A stretch of 64,000 nucleotides of DNA from positions 90,504,912 to 90,568,911 of the forward strand of contig NC_088171.1 of assembly GCF_028769735.1 (NCBI RefSeq), given 5' to 3'. The position numbers and the translations under genes are program-made. Origin of the DNA: Zonotrichia leucophrys gambelii. Lineage: Eukaryota > Chordata > Aves > Passeriformes > Passerellidae. This document shows positions 1 through 13,723 of the stretch, piece by piece (position 1 is the first letter of the stretch; the number at the start of each line of letters is the position of its first letter). The notes beneath the pieces are model-generated. The model had not been told where the DNA came from. It saw only the letters and a program-made list of their open reading frames with translations, and searched no databases.

Positions 1-266
1 TCCTTAGTAGGTACCCTAAGAATAAGAGAGTGGGTGGGCTACTTTGCTGATTACTGCTATGCATCTACCTGGTTAAACAGGCCACATTCCTTACTGCACA
101 GTTTGAACAGCTTTTCTTTTAGCTTATCTGCCAAGATGCTAGTGGTAAACCCTCTTTGAATGAAAGCTGTATTAGATCAAGACTGACATTTCTATATTTT
201 TGTCTTTGGAGTCTTGCCCTCATTTCTCACATTTGATACATATACATGATTTTTTTTGTCTCACAG
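1..266. other. Probable intron upstream of the candidate exon
   Basis: No coding potential was seen. The last 20 bases form a T-rich polypyrimidine tract ending in CACAG, a good splice acceptor for the plus-strand exon that follows. Nothing else is recognisable. Confidence 0.4.
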
Positions 267-768
267 CGCCCATGTCCATCTGTTGCAGTGGCATGATGCC
301 CAGCATTCACAAGTTGGTCACATTGCTCACTATGATATAGCTTGTGATAATTCTAGGGGAACAGTCTTTCAGACACTGGAATTCCTTCCTTTGAAAGACA
401 TACTGAAGGATCAGTATTTCATGACTCATTACAACAGGTTGCACCCATCATCTTTACTGTACCATAGACCAGCTGAAGAGAGGAGAAAAGGAGATGCAGG
501 CTTTTTGGGCACTGTGACAGTGAAGGGAAAGAATCCTTTGCTTCGAAAAGAGGTCCTGCAATTCACAAGAAGGCTTTATTTTTCCATAGTAGGGGAAGAA
601 TTACTGCAGACCTCATTTGTGATCCACATGCAAGCGAATTGCAGCTATCACTTAGACTTCAGCATCACCTTTCACCATAAAGGTAACTTTCAGCACAAGG
701 CCACTACTGGCTTTAGAGATTTTGATAATTGGAGTTCCAATTTGTCAGCAACAGCAAAGAGTATTTGA
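267..768 (+). CDS. Candidate host exon (unrecognised extracellular-type protein)
   Basis: An open frame runs without interruption from an excellent 3' splice site (T-rich tract then CACAG, ending at 266) to a TGA at 766-768, about 167 residues. The frame is open through the acceptor, so the exon would start with the last base of a codon and no local ATG is needed. The translation looks like real protein: mixed composition, alternating hydrophobic residues suggesting beta strands, two cysteines and two N-glycosylation sequons (N-C-S and N-L-S), which fits a secreted or extracellular domain. A strong internal 5' splice site (AAAG|GTAACT, exon end at 682) means the conserved exon could be 267-682 with the last 28 residues intronic read-through. 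Otherwise it is a last coding exon. I cannot assign the family. A retrocopy is possible, but the acceptor argues for an exon. Confidence 0.55.
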
Positions 769-3700
769 GCAAGTAATGACTTTTTTGCAGGTGTGTGATT
801 ACTAGGGTGAGTCACCAGCTGCAGGAGAGGAACACAATCATATGAAATTCACAGAAATGTAAGTTATTTTACTACTTAAGATTATATCTCTTTGTAAAAG
901 GTTTTTAAAAATGTCAGAACTATAGGACTTGTCTCATCAGCAAAACGGAGAGCCACTTTGAACTCTAAGGCAATTTTAGATATATTTAAAAAAGAATATT
1001 TTTTTTCTAATATCAAACATTCAACTGAAAAGAGTATAAAGAACAATAGCCATTGTTATTTTTATTTTATATAGTTTCCTTGTTAGCATTTATTTATGTT
1101 GTTGAAGTTACTATGTCAGTAAAAGCAGCACAGGACTGTATTCATTTATATAAATGTTGATTTTCGGGAAAGAAGGAACTATTATGATTACCTTACCCAA
1201 GCTCTTGTGTAACACAAATCTAAATGATTCATGTTTCAAGAAGTGCTTGAATTTTCACTTGAAGTAAATCCTGTCCTTTCAGTTTATAAAACCTATGAAA
1301 TTCTAATGGATCTAGATTTCTGTACCAGTTATGTATTGACCTGTGAAAAGAGGGGAAACAAGCTTTTGAGAGCTCCTACACAGTAAAGAAAGACAGAAAT
1401 AAATCAATTGTAAAAAATTACTCAATTGAAAATGGCATGCAAACTCAAAAAACTGACATAGGGCTGCAAATGTATCAGATTGTTTTCTTGCAAGAGCAGA
1501 TGTAATACAAACATGCAAAAGGCCCCTTGCTTCAGAAATTAAGGGGGAATGTCAACAAAAATTTGCGGGACCAAGACATATACTTTTCAATTCCCGGCCT
1601 AAAATATCATATCTGCATAAGGGATTTAAACTTCCAGTGACTGAGTTGATAGAGCAATATTATTTAAATATGGCAGCAATTTTTTTATTTAATCTGATAC
1701 ATAACTGTGAGGATTTTTTATTATACTAACATGAATATCTTAGATAATAAGTATAATCTGCCAAAGGATTTGCTCCCATTTAATCTGAGGCAGAATTTGA
1801 CCTCAAAATGAAAGATTTTATGCAAACCAGTCAAAATTAGTTAAAGTTTTGTCCTCTTAGTCAAAACTAAATTCTGGTTTAATGCTTCATTATAATCTAT
1901 AACTCTAGATTTACTACTAAATATTTCATAATCCCTGAAAACAAGCAGAAAAAATGAATAAGTCGGGATTTTAAGAGTTGTCTTTGCATTTTGGACAGAC
2001 ACAATTCTCATGTACTTCTGTAACTAAATACGTGTTAGGCAGATTCTTATAAATTGCCCTATCTTCTGAAAGAATATAGGTCAAAGGATATTGAAGCATA
2101 TTCTGTCCCTAGACAGTGTCCAGATCTCGGCAACAATCTTTTTTCCTCTTATAATGCATTGGTTTATGCTTTATTTTTATTTGAAAATATTCAAAGTAAT
2201 GTATTTTAAACATTCACTGCAAAGTCCTTTTGTACCTTTATAAGAATTTGCTTTGCTAATGTTATATCTTCCATGTAGTAAACTTCTTCAGAGTATTAAA
2301 ATCCAAAGCTGTTACTGTGGCTTCAACGTCTTAGACTGAAAACTGAAAATAAAACAAGTTAGTAGGGACATAGAGGCGGAGAAGGAGAAAAGATTCTGTA
2401 ATGAACTGCTCATGACAAATGAAATAGCTATTTAAAAATATTTTTATTGTCCTGACTCAAATTACTAACGGCTCACACAAAAAGTATTTCTGCACATTCA
2501 TGGCATCGACCTTCACTGGCCATACCAAAGAGTTTGCAGAAGCCAGCTCTCTCAGCCTACTCTTCTGTGTCTGCTGTGGTGACTCATCTGTTCAGAATAT
2601 GCCACTCTAGAATTCCACTGTTGACACAAAGATACATAAGGTCCTCAGAATAACTTCTCTTCCCTCTGAGCTCTGATAACGCCCACCACTAGGGAAGGTG
2701 GAAGACAAGCATTACTTTTTTAAGAAAATGATTCATTGTGAATGCCAGCATAGTTAAGGCTTCAGAAATTCTGAAATGGACCCAGAGACATCAAGCAAAA
2801 TAAAAATTCTGTTCAATGGAGAGATATCACAGACACGTGCACATAGGTGCTCAGCTTTACTCGTTCAAATAGCTCTTAAAAAGTGATAGGTTCAGCTGTA
2901 TTTTGATAAGACTGAAAACTCAGTCTATGCCTCTGGAGACAGTTTTTCTGTAGGTGGAATCCTGAACTATCTCAGTCTTCTTAAAGATATTACTTTATTA
3001 TGCTGGTGCTCCTGGAACTTCTGAAAGATATCGGTAACTCCTCTAGATAAAAAAAAAAAAAAAAGAAAACAAAACTCAAAAAACCAATATCAAAATAGCT
3101 AAAAGTATACATTCATAGATCCATTGTTAAGGATAGCATAGTTCCCATCTCATATATTGTTTCAGGATACAAAAAATCAAGTAGAATTTTTGAGGTCTTT
3201 AAATTCAGATCTAAAAAGGGATGTTGGTTTTTTTAAAATTTATTTGAAATTGAAGTAATTTTCTTTCACTTGATTTCACTCCAAAACATTGCTACTACAA
3301 TCAGAATTTTAAAGGCAAGGTGAAAAATGAAAATATCTGGGGCCTCTTTGACATTTCCTTACATTATTGTGTTAGAAAAGGCGGATCTCAGATCAGCCTT
3401 AAAATCTTGGTCTATAATTCAATATGATTTGCTTCCTTTTGCTTTTTAATTATGAGAGAGTTAAAATGATCTGTAATGAAAATTGCCACCATCCACTTTC
3501 TAGAACACATTAGGTTTCTATAACACCTTGCAAAGACAATGCTTTTATTTTTCCTCATTGCTGTTAAAAAGTCCATTCACTTGTGCTGGCATAAGCCTTT
3601 ACTGTATTTCTTCCCTCATCTACCCTCCAGTTAATAAAACCACAGGTGGTAATTCAAAGTGTTTGTGTCCCATTTCTGTGTACAATACGTGTGTAACTGC

Positions 3701-6700
3701 AGTGGTGGAGGGAATAATCAATGGACATTAACTATGTTAAACAAGAAGCATTGTATCCTCAAGCATGAACCACAGATTCCCACAGAAATTCTCTAAATCA
3801 AGTGTTGAGTAGATTTTTGTCTTCCTGGCTATTTTGTTATCTGTTGTAAGACCCTTGGTTTTTTTGGCAGTTCTGAACAGATATTGTGATAGACACCATG
3901 GTAAACAGCTCCCTTATTGTATTTTGTACTAGGATATTGAACATTTTCCTGAGCAAAGTGCAATGTGATGCCAAGTATTTCCATCCCCTGCAGCTTCTCA
4001 CAAAGGGAACCAGTCCACAGCTTGCTAATAGAGATGGAGGAGCTCTTCCTTGTAAGCTTTCAAAATAATCCATTTTAAAAGACTGTTTCAGCATAATAAA
4101 TGCTTGGTGACTTGAAATCCCAGTGGGTTTTGAAGAAACAAATACTGTACTGTATATGCCGAATCTGTACAATTTGAGCTCTGCACTTGAAGTACTGTAG
4201 ACCTGTCCTTGCACTGATAATAACAGCTTTTTCAGGGACAAAAGAAATAATCTATAGTTAGAAATAAGAAACCGGAATTAGCTCTGATTTAATACTTTAT
4301 CCATACCATGCTTTCTACCATTGTTAAAACTGGACATATCAAATATATCCATTGGTACCAATGTATGATGCACAACGGAGCAAAAAGAAATGTGAATTAA
4401 AGAAACATTGTGTTTGTACCAAGCTTATGCTGTTTAAGTATTGAAACCCTGGTTGAAGTTTAATGGCTCTGTGTGAGGCTCTGATTTTTTTTCCTCTCTC
4501 TTTGTTAGGTTAATTCAGCTTCAATAACAAGTCTTTTCTGTCCTGCTACCGAATACCTCCAAATGTACAGCAAGGGAAACTGGCATTTCAAATTAAGGGA
4601 AACAGTGAACCAAAACAAGAACACAATAAAAGAAAGAGCAGGGTGATACATGTAAATGATGTACTCACTGGGAACTAACAGTGGTAGCTTGCAGTGAAGG
4701 GATTTAGCTCTCTGTTAATTCAACTGATAGCAGAGACAGACATTTTTGGGAAGAGTCTTGGCCAGATTCCTTAAGCTTACAAAAGCTTTAGTGGTTACAT
4801 CAGTGGGAGTGGGGGGCAAGGGACTTTGGGATTTTTTAAAAATGTGTTACTCTAGTAGTTAGTCGGACAAAAAAGAGAAAAAGTTCACTTTAGTATGATG
4901 GAGATACTCGACTTCATTGAAATTAATGTTTTAACAAAAATAATAATCTATCAATTGATAATTGAAATATTTTCATTTTGGCAGAATAAAGGGTAAAACT
5001 ACCTCTCTGTAGTTCTACTGGTAGTTTTGTACAGTTCATTTAGGAACAATCTGCAGCAAAGATTTAGGGTACAAAGCCTGATGAAGGGGGAATGTATTCA
5101 TTGGCCTGCTTACTGCATGCGAGTTTCTTCTGCATAGTAACTACCTATGGTACCATACTGGAGAGGGATTAAGATGTTTTATATTCTGTGTGTGCATTGG
5201 AGAGGATGTGTTTTACCTAATCTTGTTTAGCCACCATGCAGACAGCTTTGAGGATTTTTTTTTATCCCAGTATCCTTTAAAACCTGCAGATCTTTGGAAA
5301 GGGAAGGTATTTCCATTTCTTTCGTTTGCTTTTCAAAAGTGCAGAGCTTGGCCTTTATCTTGAGGAGCAAAGAGGAAAATACTAAGCATGGCACCCCTGC
5401 CTATAGGCTTGGTACTTGTTAAATATTGTGGTCAATTAAATGTAGGTGGGAAAGATTGAACTGCTCTCAGAAATTTGTCTTCGTTTTTTTGTATGAAAGC
5501 AAGATAATATGTTCTCGAGTTCTTTGATGCTAATTGAATAAAATATAGGTCTACACATCCCTTGTCCTCAAAAGTGTAGCAGATGTTCATTGCTTTGTCT
5601 TCAAACAGCCAAGTCTGGCATCTTTTTCAAAGTGTTGTCCTAGTGTGGAAGTACTGACTGCTGCTTTTTTTTTTTTCAAGGGGCTGTGTGCATGCAGAGG
5701 TAGAAAGACAGGGAAGGAAGAAAGCAAAATGATCACCTGAATGGATGGGATTACCCTTGAAAGAGGAAATCTGTTCCCAGTGTCTGAGATATTTTAAAAA
5801 TCTTCAAATGCACCACAACTATTTTAGCAAGAGAAGGATTGCATACATGCCCAAGGGGTTTGCAGGGATTGAGAGATATCAAGGTAGCAAGCCAAAGAAC
5901 CTGAAATTTTTGAAGGATGCTAGAGGGCTACAGATGCCCTAAGACAATAGGATTACTAGAAAGCAACTAGCAAATTTCTTGTCTCTGCTAGGTTGCCACT
6001 ACCCCAGTAGCTTTTTTATTATTCTCATGCCAGTTTCTCACATTTTTAATCCTTCCTTGGGACCTAGTTCTGCACTTTTTTTTCCCTCAAATCCCTCACA
6101 AAAGCTGCTGCCAGTATTTTTTTGTGACACACATGCCCATATTCATGTGACAGCATATATTCATCTTGAAAATAATATTCTTAATCACAGGGTTTTAATG
6201 TTACAGATCAGGGTTCTAAAGACAAGACTAGGCCACCAACTACTCCTGGATCTGAGGTTAGGGTACATGGACAGTCTAGTAAAAAATGATAGATATGAAA
6301 AGTTCCAGGTCACGAGAGATTACAGTGTTACAAGAAAAGAGAATTTACAGATGGCTGGATTTCATGGGTTATAGGCATTTAAATGAGAAATGGCACAAAC
6401 CCAAGGAAAATGAAATTAGGTGGTTGGGGACTTCCTGGGTAGTAGAATCTTTCAAGACCAACCTCCCAACTACTTCACACATAAGAGCAGGATCACATAG
6501 GTAAGGATATCAAAAATTTGGGGTTGGATGTAGCAAAACTAGATCAACAGGGAAAAGATATTTAAGGGTGGATTTTTTTATAAGTCTGGGTGGAGAAAGG
6601 TAGGTTGAAGGGAAGTGAAGAGTAAGATCTAGTAAAAGAAAAAAAGGATAATGAAACATATGATAAGTTTCATTGACTGTTTAAAGTGGCTTATCAAGAA

Positions 6701-7479
6701 ATGTGAGGTCACTGTGGAATGTTTATACACTGGAGATACCAGAAGGGCAGCTATCCAAAACTTATCCAATAGTCTTTTGGTTTTTAGATGGGTACTAGAT
6801 TAAAGCTGCAAAAATGATTTAAAGACCTCACCCCATATACATAGTCCTGAAGTTTGCAATATCTCATAGATTTTATTTTTCTGTCTTAGCGGATGCAGAT
6901 TGGATGCCCTGCTGTTACTCCCGTTTGAGTTAAGCTTACTTCATCTGAGAGAAAACAGTTGAAACTGTTTGTTAAACTGCTGATTTATTTCACAAAAGTT
7001 CACTTACTATGAAGTCATTCACCTTTACCATTTATCTAAACACTGAAAAATATGAACTTCAGAAAGAAATCAATTCAAGGCACAAAAATCTATTCAACAG
7101 GAATTAGTGAGATCCCAGATAAATGAAGGTTGGCATACTACTGTGAAGTTACATACTACTGGGAAGTTGCATTGCCTGCTAGTAAAACTATAAAAAACCC
7201 ATTGAAGGGAAGAGCAACATGAGGGAATGAAGAGGGAAAGCCACAAGCAAGACTAAAAATGTCATAGGAGAAGAGGACTACAAGTTCTTCAGTTTCAGAA
7301 ATGAACACATACTAAAAGAGTATGTTGGGTCTGGAAAATAATTACTAGATAAGTAAACACAGTTCTACAGCCTGATAATCATATCTTAATTTCACTCTCA
7401 TAATGAGTTTAAGCTCAATACCTTAACCAAGAGACATTCAGTCTTATGCCAGTTGTGGGTGGTCAAACACTCAAGTAGA
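769..7479. other. AT-rich non-coding stretch
   Basis: I see no gene. Small open frames here have random composition, no splice context and no domain. Minor features are a poly-A run near 3,050-3,064 and short T runs. If the exon at 267-768 is internal, the start of this stretch would be intron. Confidence 0.5.
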
Positions 7480-7640
7480 ATGTCAGGAGACATTGTGGTG
7501 TATTGTTATTCAACACATTGAAAACCCAGTTGGATAAAGTTCCCAGCAACCAGCTCAAGCTGACCTCAATTTGAGTAGGGGAGTTGGATTGTATGGTCCA
7601 AGATTTCCCTTCCAATGTCAATAATTCTTTGAGTAAAATT
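7480..7640 (+). mobile_element. CR1 LINE 3' fragment
   Basis: The stretch around 7,500-7,635 carries the degenerate CR1 3' end in plus orientation: 'ACCCAGTTGGATAAAGTT', 'AGCTGACCTCA', 'GGAGTTGGATTGTATGGTCC' and 'CCCTTCCAATGTC'. This is an old 5'-truncated copy without coding sequence. The left boundary is approximate. Confidence 0.7.
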
Positions 7641-8337
7641 TATTATATTCTTTTCTCCTCATCGCTCCTACCATTCCAGAGCAGTACAAACTTAGGTGAG
7701 TTGATGGTTGTGGTTGCTTTTCTGAAATAATGCTCAAGAGTCTACTTTTTTTTTTAATCTGTTTCAAGAGAGAGCAAGAACATCCCTCAGTAGATTTGTT
7801 TTGATATGTTGACAAACTAAGCTCTTGTAACTTCCTGTCATACACCATGCACAGCACTAGTTCCGTTGTGTGTGCATCTCTTCTCACTTTCAATTTCTCT
7901 TTTCTACAAATGAATGTAAAGTATACTAGCTCAGGAGCACAGTAATTCTGCAAATTGTGGGTCAGCTTTCAGTGATCCTAAAGTTAGGACATCTCTCCAT
8001 TAACAAAATGAGTTCAAGAAGTAATAATAGAGGTGCAATCCCAGCTCTTAAGAAAAGAAAATCTTTGAACACTTAGTTTCATGATAAGAAAAACAAGGTT
8101 CTCTTCCTAGGAGACCAAATCAGCCTCAGAAATATGTCATGATAATTACAACAAAGGATGTCAGACAAAATAGTGAACAATTCAAAGAATATGAAGCATA
8201 CCACAAGTAAGTATGCAAAAGATCAAAATTATTGCCACTGTATGATATTGTGAATCCACTCTAAGAGAGAATATTCTTTAAAGAAAGCAAAAGCAGAAAA
8301 ATTTGAACCCAATAAGTATTAAGGTCAAAGGTAGTGA
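7641..8337. other. Non-coding spacer between two CR1 fragments
   Basis: AT-rich sequence with nothing recognisable. The two flanking CR1 fragments point the same way but look like independent copies. Confidence 0.45.
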
Positions 8338-8625
8338 AGACTACTAGAGAAAATGGCCTTAAATTGAGAGAGGGGAGATTCAGACTAGATTAGAAAAAGA
8401 TTTTTTCATTTTCGGATGGTCAGGTATTGGAAAAGGGTACCCAAGGAGGTTGTGGAGTTATGATCCCTGAAGGTGTTTAAGAGGCACCTGGATCCTCTGT
8501 GGGGTGATGTGATTTGCTGGTTTAGGGGTTACAGGGCCAGTGCTGGGTTGATGGTGGGACTGGATGATTTTAATGGCTTCCTCCAACCTTGTATATTCCA
8601 TGATTCTATGAAATTTTTTGCAAAC
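8338..8625 (+). mobile_element. CR1 LINE 3' fragment, longer copy
   Basis: Shows the CR1 3' untranslated part in order: 'AATGGCCTTAAATTG', 'GGGGAGATTCAGACTAGAT', 'ACCCAAGGAGGTTGTGGAGT', 'CCTGAAGGTGTTTAAGAG', 'GGGACTGGATGATTTTAATG' and a tail of 'TTCCATGATTCTATGA'. It is diverged from a typical copy and 5'-truncated. CR1 is the dominant LINE of bird genomes, so this supports an avian source. Confidence 0.85.
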
Positions 8626-11600
8626 CACTATTCTGTGAGGCTGCTTAACATCACTTCCTCCTAAATATTCAAAAATGGGGTCTAGACAATTCCTTTGTTA
8701 TCCATCAAGGACAAATTAGGTAGGACATAAGAACTGTGAGAATGAATTAGCATAAAAATTTTCATTGACTCGACCTTTATTTCTGTAAAGTCCTATCTGC
8801 ATTTAAATGCTTCTCACTCACCTAATCCCACCCCAGTTCCCCTCCTGCAAGTTTGAAGGATTTAACCTGATAGAAATACAATGAGTTGAAATATCCAGGA
8901 GAGAGAAATACAAAGTAAGAAGACAAGGAAAAACAATGATTGAAAAACACTGAATTACATGCAGTGTGCTGAGAAACCTCTTTTCAACATCTATATCTCA
9001 AATATGAAGCAGTCTTTGGGGACATCTACACAAGGTGAGGGGATTGTAGCTAAGCTTGCCTTGTTCAGAAATCAGCTTTTCTTTTCTTCTTATGCTGTCC
9101 TAAGACATTAATACCAAAATGCTATGCTATTAAGGAGAAAGGAAAGTAGACAGGATGCTGCCCTGCAGAGAGAAAGGAAATATAGAGTGTAGGTTCTGCC
9201 CGACACATGTATAATGAAGTTGGGGTTCTGGCAGGCAAGTATACAAAACAGAATATGACTTTCTAACTGTATCTTTTTGAAAATTTTGAAAATTAATTCC
9301 TCAGGGACAGCTTGTGCCTTGGCTTCCATTGTGGTTTATGGAATTTTGATGAAGAAAGAAAGGAGGTGTAAATACAGTGCCAGTATTTCTCACCCACATA
9401 TGCGGAAGGAAGGGTGCAGATAAAATAATTTATTGTATCTCAATAAAGTTACACCATAATAAATACGCTTTTTCAGCACTTTAAAGGTCTGAATCTCCAC
9501 AGGTCAACAGGTCAATAGCATGAGCAATGCTATTAAATTCATATATGGTGAAGTGGAAATCAACTTTCTTCCTGATGTAAAAAAATGTTCTTCCCTGAAT
9601 CAGGATAAATTTTCATTATAACAGGACAGTAGAAATAAATTCAAAGTAAAAACTACTGTCCAAGATGCATGAGATTTAGAAAATACTTACAAAAGATTAA
9701 AGATAGTATATACATCTGAGATTATTTCTTCCTCCTCAGTCTACTTTAAAAATGGTGAATAGCTCAGGGAAAAAGCAGAATTTCTCTGGATCAAAACCAA
9801 CGGGGGACACTTTGGCTACCCAAGAACACTCAATTCATAGATTCTGGCAGTTGATAGATTCTGACATTACTTTGCATGCATTGGCTTTTATTCATCTGAC
9901 ATTCCTGGACATAATTGCATATTTATATCCACTCGTATTTTTTTCCCTTCAGTCACAAGGGTTTCGAGAACCAGGCTTTGGAAATGCTAGGCCACACATA
10001 TTTCTGGACTAGCAGATCTGTCTGACAGCCTCCAAGGATACATGCATCACCACATTCACCACAGAAATATAATTATATACTTATGGTGATGAAAATAACA
10101 TCAGCCTTTGTCCCGAAAAGGATAAAAATCCAGAAGGATGTTATTCTTGCAGATCTGTACGAGGTCCCTGAGTAATTTTCCATCAAAATATGTGCAATAA
10201 TACAAAGAGCACAGTAATGTTACTAGAATTGACATAGTCTTTTCCATTAGACCTGTCTATTAGTCACAATTTAATCTTTCAGCTACTCACTAATTCAAGG
10301 AAAAAAATAGGATGTGCTCCAGGAGCTTGAATGATTAACTGCACTTCAACGGTTTGAGCTACTTCTTGGACATGATGAAAGGAAGTTCTGGCAACACTGG
10401 GAAAATAGTTACATTTGCGTGCTCCAGAAAAGGATCTTCATAATTGTGTGAAAATGAAATTACTGTTTATCCCTATCATAACATAATATTCTTTAATTTA
10501 ACCATAAGTCCACTTCAGAGTTAGCTTGCACCATACACCACAAAGAAATGTAGGGAATATGTCCTTTTTGAGCCTATATGGCAGCAAATTACTCCATCAG
10601 GGAAGCACAATTAAGAATTTAATTTAGTTTTTAATTTTAAAACAGATAAAAAATATTTTCAGATTATCTAAATAAATAATTAGAAAGTTGAGAACATTTT
10701 CTCAAGAAAGGCAGTAATGATTGCACTTATATGCTATTTCTGTAGCCAGTGGTTTATGGGAGATCTGCTACACCTTTGTGAAGGTCTAGAAGTTCAAAAG
10801 AGATCACGCAGAACTTTAGGGCAAGGGCTTTAAGCAATGTATCAGAAAGAAAGCTGCTACAATCTGTAATAATGATTTACTAGTCTTCTGGCATCTCTTT
10901 ACAAAATTATTACTTATTTTTTCAGTTATTTGTTACAGCGCTAATCAACTGTGATACTTTTTTAGAAATAAATACATTAACCTGTACGTGAAAAATATGA
11001 AAACACAACAAGACTAACTCAGGGAGAACCTGAGGTTTATATATATATATAAGGTGCATACAACTTCTGTGTGACCCAAATGTTGGTAATTCAAATATAA
11101 TTCCAGTTTTTGAAATTTTTTATTATTTGCTTTCTGCCTGTCACATTTCTCAAAAGTACATATTTTGCAGACTAATTATTTTGATATCTTTATTCCATAG
11201 TAAAGTTTGTATCAAACAACAAAATGTTAGAACATCCCTAGCACTTAAACTCAAGCATTTATAGATGTCAACCATTATTTCACAGCCATAAAAATTTAAA
11301 GATTTTTTCCAAAAATGTTATCAAATAGTTAGGGTCCCAGTTCCATCCAATTCCTCTTGTCCAAGTGTATTCTATATACATACATAAATATATACACAAG
11401 GAAAAGATGCTTCACCCATGATTTTTAAATATGTTAGCTAAGAGTTTCTTCTCTTCATTCATTCTGGGTTTGAGAATAATGGAAATATGTAGATAATGAA
11501 ATAATTTACTGCATCAGTTGATTCTGATGAAAAATTATAGTAATCTCATTGTTTCCTGTGTTTAAACTGTCCTGAAAACAGGAGTGAGATTCAGTTTCAA

Positions 11601-12585
11601 GGAGAACTTACATGTTTTGAATGATGTAGTATGCTTCTAGTAAAGTTATTGTTGATGTTTTGCTGAGATCTGCAACAATTTAAGACTTTACCTTTGAGTT
11701 TACTGGAAAAATCTGCCATTCAGCTTTATTTAATCTGTAGGTCAAGTAACGTGGACCTATTCACATCCTTGCTGTTAAACTCTTACTCTGAATCCATCAA
11801 GGCAGACAGGCTGTACAGATCCACGTACACTTATTGGGAAGGAAGTTATTTATCATTGTTCCTCAAAGCACGTTCTTCTCCAGTGTGCACCTTATTCCAG
11901 TCTCATCTCAAAAAGTCTAAACCTCTTGGAATACCTGAGTTCCTCCAGCAGGGCAGGTATCTGGATGGAAGCACAATGCAGGGGCAAAGCATTCTGCATG
12001 CAGAGCGGGTGCGAGTGGGATACCAATGCATCCTGGCACTGAAGATGCCCATAGGGAATAAAAAAAAGGCAGAGCAATAAGAAAAAGGAGCCTTATCTCT
12101 AGAGTGAAGTGTCTCCAGAACATAAGGATTGCTGCGTAAGGGCTGCTTTTGACCTAGTTTGAACTGCAATTGAAGCGCTTGCTACACTATGAACAAATGA
12201 CTGCTGAGGCCTGATGATGAGATCTGGAGAACAGAAATAGGATGAAACTAATAACCAGTGGCACTCCTTTTTCTAAAAGGGTATTAAATTCTCCTTTCTT
12301 TAGAAAGCAGATATTGCACTGAGTGGTACAGTATTAGTTTGTACAAACACAACAGGCAGTATCCTGGCAAATAGAGGTGTATATCCAGGTCCAAAAGTCC
12401 AGGAGGACCAAAGTTTTCACTTAACCCCATAAATATTTTTGCTCTTTCTTCTGTACACCACTGAATAATCTCTCTTGAATTGCTTGCTGTGGAGGTGGGA
12501 TAGTTCCTGAAAGGTGCAATTAGAATTTTGCAGCCTCATATATCTTAAAACTGTCATCCTGTGCTGTATTATTAAACAGAGAGGT
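8626..12585. other. AT-rich desert
   Basis: No gene was seen. A short (TA)n tract lies near 11,038-11,053. Open frames such as the one near 11,694-12,080 have no domain and overlap equally long frames on the other strand, so I regard them as chance. Confidence 0.45.
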
Positions 12586-12670
12586 GAATAGAATAGAATA
12601 GAATAGAATAGAATAGAATAGAATAGAATAGAATAGAATAGAATAGAATAGAATAGAATAGAATAGAATA
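12586..12670. repeat. (GAATA)n microsatellite, about 17 copies
   Basis: Seventeen near-perfect copies of the pentamer GAATA. On the minus strand it reads (TATTC)n and follows directly on the 3' end of the adjacent minus-strand CR1 copy. It is therefore best explained as expansion of the CR1 tail repeat, whose unit resembles ATTCTATG. Confidence 0.95.
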
Positions 12671-12930
12671 TTTTGGCTGCAATACACTTACAATAATCAG
12701 GTAGTCCAACTGCCTGACCAATTCAGGACTGACCAATTAAAGCATAATGTTATTATAATTGTCCAAATGCCTCTTAACACTGAGAGGTTTGGGGCATCAA
12801 TCATCTCTCCAGGAAACCTCTTTGACAACCCACTTGGAAAAGAAATACTTCCTGATGTCCATCCTAGACCTTCCCTAGTAGAGCTTTGAACCATTCTCAT
12901 ATGTCCTGGATACAGAGAATAATCAATATA
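12671..12930 (-). mobile_element. CR1 LINE 3' fragment, antisense
   Basis: Read on the minus strand, this has the CR1 order: a segment like 'GGACATCAGGAAGTATTTCT', 'CCAAGTGGGTTGTCAAAGAG', 'CCCCAAACCTCTCAGTGTT', 'GAGGCATTTGGACAATT' and 'AGTTGGACTACCTGATTATT', then the pentamer tail repeat. It is 5'-truncated and has no coding capacity. Confidence 0.85.
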
Positions 12931-13723
12931 AGAGATTATTTCTTGCCTTTCAGAAAAAGACATTTAATGTAGACCCATCACTGTGTATGGGTGAATCACC
13001 TTAGAATATTTTATTATAGTACTTAGAGGGGAACATATGGTGATATGTGGTAGCAGTAATAGATCTTTCCATCCCACCCTGACTATGCTGTTGGCTTGAA
13101 GTCCATCTAATATGACTTTAAAAGCTACTCCTTCAGAGCTGGAATATCTATGGATTGTCACAGATGACATTCCTTTTAGTTCATTTTAAAAATCAGTAAT
13201 GACCTGTAGTTGATGGAATAACTCAATTAAGTTTTTTTTTATTGCCATGAATGTATTGTTAAACTAGATATGTTTGAGGTCTTTTTCTATCCTCTGATTT
13301 GTGAATAACAGAAAAAAAAGATTTCACAGTCATACCAGTCTTGGCAGAGCAGTAATAGCCTTTTTTCTCAGTTATCAGCAGACAGTAGTCCCCTTAGCTT
13401 ACTTCCATTGGACACCAACAGCACTCAGAGATATATGTATTAGTGTTATATAGAGAAACTAATTTGTAGAGCCTGGATTGCTTTGGCTTCCCTAGCAAAT
13501 AATTCTGAGTTGATATTTAATTGTATATAACATTAAATAAGACTGGATATTAGCGAGGCTTTTTGTTATCCTGGATAGAGCTATCTGAAATTTTGCTTTA
13601 CAACATCTCAGGACTTCAGGTAAGCTTGTATCATACAGGCTGTAATTATTACTAAAATAATCAAATCCTCACATGGTTACTCAGATTTTATTCTAGCTCT
13701 TTCTCAAAAACTAACTAGCCTGC
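12931..13723. other. Non-coding spacer
   Basis: AT-rich; no gene or clear repeat was seen between the CR1 copy and the ERVL-like LTR. Confidence 0.4.

Noticed and set aside
3837..4241. 134-codon minus-strand open frame
   Set aside because: No recognisable domain, unremarkable context, overlapping frame on the other strand; length is compatible with chance in 64 kb.
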